Notes under the pieces: model-generated
The model's input: the letters and a program-made list of their open reading frames with translations, nothing else
The model's database searches: none
What the model was told of the DNA's origin: nothing
Made by a program: the position numbers and the translations under genes
Shown: positions 62,476 to 64,000 of the stretch, piece by piece
How the letters are laid out: each line of letters opens with the position of its first letter
How positions within the stretch are numbered: position 1 is the stretch's first letter
Source: Symsagittifera roscoffensis
Taxonomy: Eukaryota > Xenacoelomorpha > Acoela > Convolutidae
Assembly: GCF_963678635.1 (NCBI RefSeq)
Contig: NC_087067.1
Coordinates: 10,647,716-10,711,715 of the forward strand
DNA: 64,000 bases
Direction of reading: 5' to 3'

Positions 62476-64000
62476 ATGGACGAAAAATTCCAAAGTAAGA
62501 TACGCAAGTTATTCGAAACCCGTCTAAATCTAGAAAACGAGCTGCTTAAAGGTCACTCATTATTACTTGAGTACATTGAGAATAATAGTCGCACTACAAA
62601 AAATGATAATGCTGTTTACAAATGTAAAATTGCGTTGGAAAAAGCTGTCGACGTCAATGAGCAATTAATTAGGTTAGCGGGAAAAACGGAAAATCCTGAA
62701 AAAATTGTTGCTCAGCAAGACCGTTGGCTTAAGAAAGTAACCGAAATGAACGATAAAGTAATGCACGAAGCTCAGAGTTACAAGATGAGCCTTGAACCTT
62801 CGTCATTTCCAGCAGCCGGCATTACAGGGAGCAAGAGATCTTTACAACAAACTAAGTCTGAGACATCCTCACGCTCGCACAAAACAAGTGACTCAGCAGC
62901 ACGAATATCTGAAAACAGGTCTAAGGTCTCTAATAAGTCTAAGGATAGTAGAAAGCTTGACTCACATAAGTCTGATAAATCTGCTTCCACTCGTCATACG
63001 TCGACTGTTCGCACTATGTCATCAAGTGAGAAACGGCATGAGTTAGCTTTAGTAAAACGACGCCATGAGGAGCTGGAAAGGCAGTATCAAGTATCTTTAA
63101 GACTTAAAGAGCAAGAGAACCGTCTTAAGTTCGAACAAAGTCAGCTGGAACTAGAGCAATTGGCTGAAAACCATAAAAAGCAACTAATTGAAATGGAATT
63201 GAAAGCGTTTGAACTTGAGGACAGTTCATCTGAGGTTAGCGAGAAGGTAGCGGAAAGTAACTTGACAGGAGTAAGTCAACCTATTTCAAAGGTAGCAACC
63301 GATCGAACTAATGATTGGGTAGACTCTGTTAGTTCACAAGCATCTCCCGGCGTTGCTAGTGCGCCAGGTTTGCAGGCCTTCACTCATGTACCCATTTCGT
63401 CAGGACCGACGACTTCCGCCCTCCTTGCTCATGCAATTCACACCAGTAATAGTCATAACCATGAGCACACAGCATTGAGTGACCCTGGAATCCATAGTTA
63501 TGGACATCGGGCTATGCCTCAATTTGGCAGTGCAAGCCTTTTGCCATTGCAAGCTTCTGTTTCATTCCCAGCCTCTGTTCCATTCCCAGTTAACAATATG
63601 CATTCTAGTGCACACGTGTTACCACCACCGTCTGCTGTTCCTTTACAGACCATGAGTTCAAAAATAACTAATGGTAGTTTTGCCATCGCGCAACCGGAAT
63701 CATTACCTGTCCCAATGTTACCGGCCCAACCCGGTTTTGGTTTTGTTTCTTTGTCGCCTGCATTTGCTGGTGGTGGCTTCTCATCTTCTGGAGTAAACCC
63801 AACGCCGGTTTTCTTTTCGGCACCTAATTGCCATGCAGCGCCACTCCAGACGCAACATAATCTTCCCTTTGTTCCGCATACTGTGTCACCTAATATCAAC
63901 GATTACTACACAAGTGATGCAAACTTATGGCGATTGGTAGCTACAACTCCAATCGTCACGCCTGCTCAGTGTTGTAATGCTGGAAACATTTTTTCTAATG
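62476..64000 (+). CDS. Bel-Pao Gag N-terminal part (runs off the window)
   Basis: ATG at 62476 and 508 codons without a stop to the last base, the longest open frame in the window. Residues 1-120 form a helical domain (MDEKFQSKIRKLFETRLNLE...), 120-180 are Ser/Lys/Arg-rich (KSETSSRSHKTSDSA), 184-247 form a coiled coil rich in Glu/Leu/Lys (KRRHEELERQYQVSLRLKEQ...), and 285-500 are Pro/Ser/His-rich. This helical, coiled-coil, low-complexity order is usual for the N-terminus of Bel-Pao gag, before the DUF1759 core, which must be outside the window. No zinc knuckle yet. Family call is from layout, not a match. Confidence 0.8.
   Translation, partial: MDEKFQSKIRKLFETRLNLENELLKGHSLLLEYIENNSRTTKNDNAVYKCKIALEKAVDVNEQLIRLAGKTENPEKIVAQQDRWLKKVTEMNDKVMHEAQSYKMSLEPSSFPAAGITGSKRSLQQTKSETSSRSHKTSDSAARISENRSKVSNKSKDSRKLDSHKSDKSASTRHTSTVRTMSSSEKRHELALVKRRHEELERQYQVSLRLKEQENRLKFEQSQLELEQLAENHKKQLIEMELKAFELEDSSSEVSEKVAESNLTGVSQPISKVATDRTNDWVDSVSSQASPGVASAPGLQAFTHVPISSGPTTSALLAHAIHTSNSHNHEHTALSDPGIHSYGHRAMPQFGSASLLPLQASVSFPASVPFPVNNMHSSAHVLPPPSAVPLQTMSSKITNGSFAIAQPESLPVPMLPAQPGFGFVSLSPAFAGGGFSSSGVNPTPVFFSAPNCHAAPLQTQHNLPFVPHTVSPNINDYYTSDANLWRLVATTPIVTPAQCCNAGNIFSN

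Larger units (their letters stand above)
60017..64000 (+). mobile_element. Bel-Pao LTR retrotransposon, 5' part, apparently intact
   Basis: Order: LTR-like start at 60017, tandem-repeat leader (60480-61780), SGNH-like ORF (61738-62382), Gag ORF (62476 onward), cut by the window edge. The LTR start shares TGTYGCARYGCAAATGTA, a TATA-like patch, a tRNA-like segment with B box and a 3' module with the LTR next to the integrase relic at 21884, which links it to the Bel-Pao family. The LTR's right end and primer-binding site could not be placed. Both ORFs are free of stops, so the copy may be young. Confidence 0.75.

Noticed and set aside
62778-63899. Minus-strand and alternative-frame ORFs
   Set aside because: They are shadows of the continuous Gag frame on the plus strand.

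Overview
The window is nuclear DNA of an animal, most likely a non-chordate invertebrate. It is AT-rich with long homopolymer runs. Its two recognisable host genes are cut into short exons with good GT/AG splice sites. Most of the rest is transposon debris (Bel-Pao LTR elements, non-LTR elements, tRNA-derived and foldback repeats, satellites). The chemoreceptor-like gene and the 2A-plus-zinc-finger non-LTR element fit such an animal; I cannot name the species. There are no prokaryotic operons, rRNA genes or CRISPR arrays.

Layout: (1) 401-2675, a tandem duplication carrying on the minus strand a non-LTR retrotransposon ORF with a 2A-like motif and a PHD-like zinc finger. (2) 2802-12768 (+), the 3' part of a PHF7/G2E3-type RING/PHD gene: four exons, one 8.1 kb intron that holds a 1.85 kb degenerate CCAT satellite and tRNA-bearing repeats; its 5' end lies outside the window. 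(3) 14992-34377 (-), a complete 12-exon multi-pass membrane protein gene, 560 residues when spliced, with every exon phase closing; its last three exons look like a gustatory-receptor-like (Grl) protein. It is convergent with gene 2. Its introns hold a broken Bel-Pao integrase (20.6-22.3 kb), two dead non-LTR reverse transcriptases, minisatellites and foldbacks. (4) 35-52 kb, gene-poor DNA dominated by a complex repeat family, including a nearly identical 1.9 kb tandem duplication (44334-46206 and 46222-48056) with a 159 bp near-perfect hairpin in each copy. (5) 52.6-52.85 kb, one probable exon (-) of an unidentified gene. (6) 55.7-56.2 kb, a compound foldback element. (7) 60017 to the right edge, the 5' portion of a Bel-Pao element that looks intact: LTR-like start with a tRNA-like segment, tandem-repeat leader, a 214-residue ORF with SGNH-hydrolase-like motifs, then a Gag ORF open to the last base.

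The most unusual points are the tRNA-like segments with A and B boxes at the start of the Bel-Pao LTRs, the extra SGNH-like ORF before Gag, the complete reconstruction of the Grl-like gene, and the conserved loop shared by two adjacent palindromes at 55.75-56.24 kb. Exon boundaries, frames and repeat arms were read from the sequence by eye; family names rest on remembered motifs, not on a database search.
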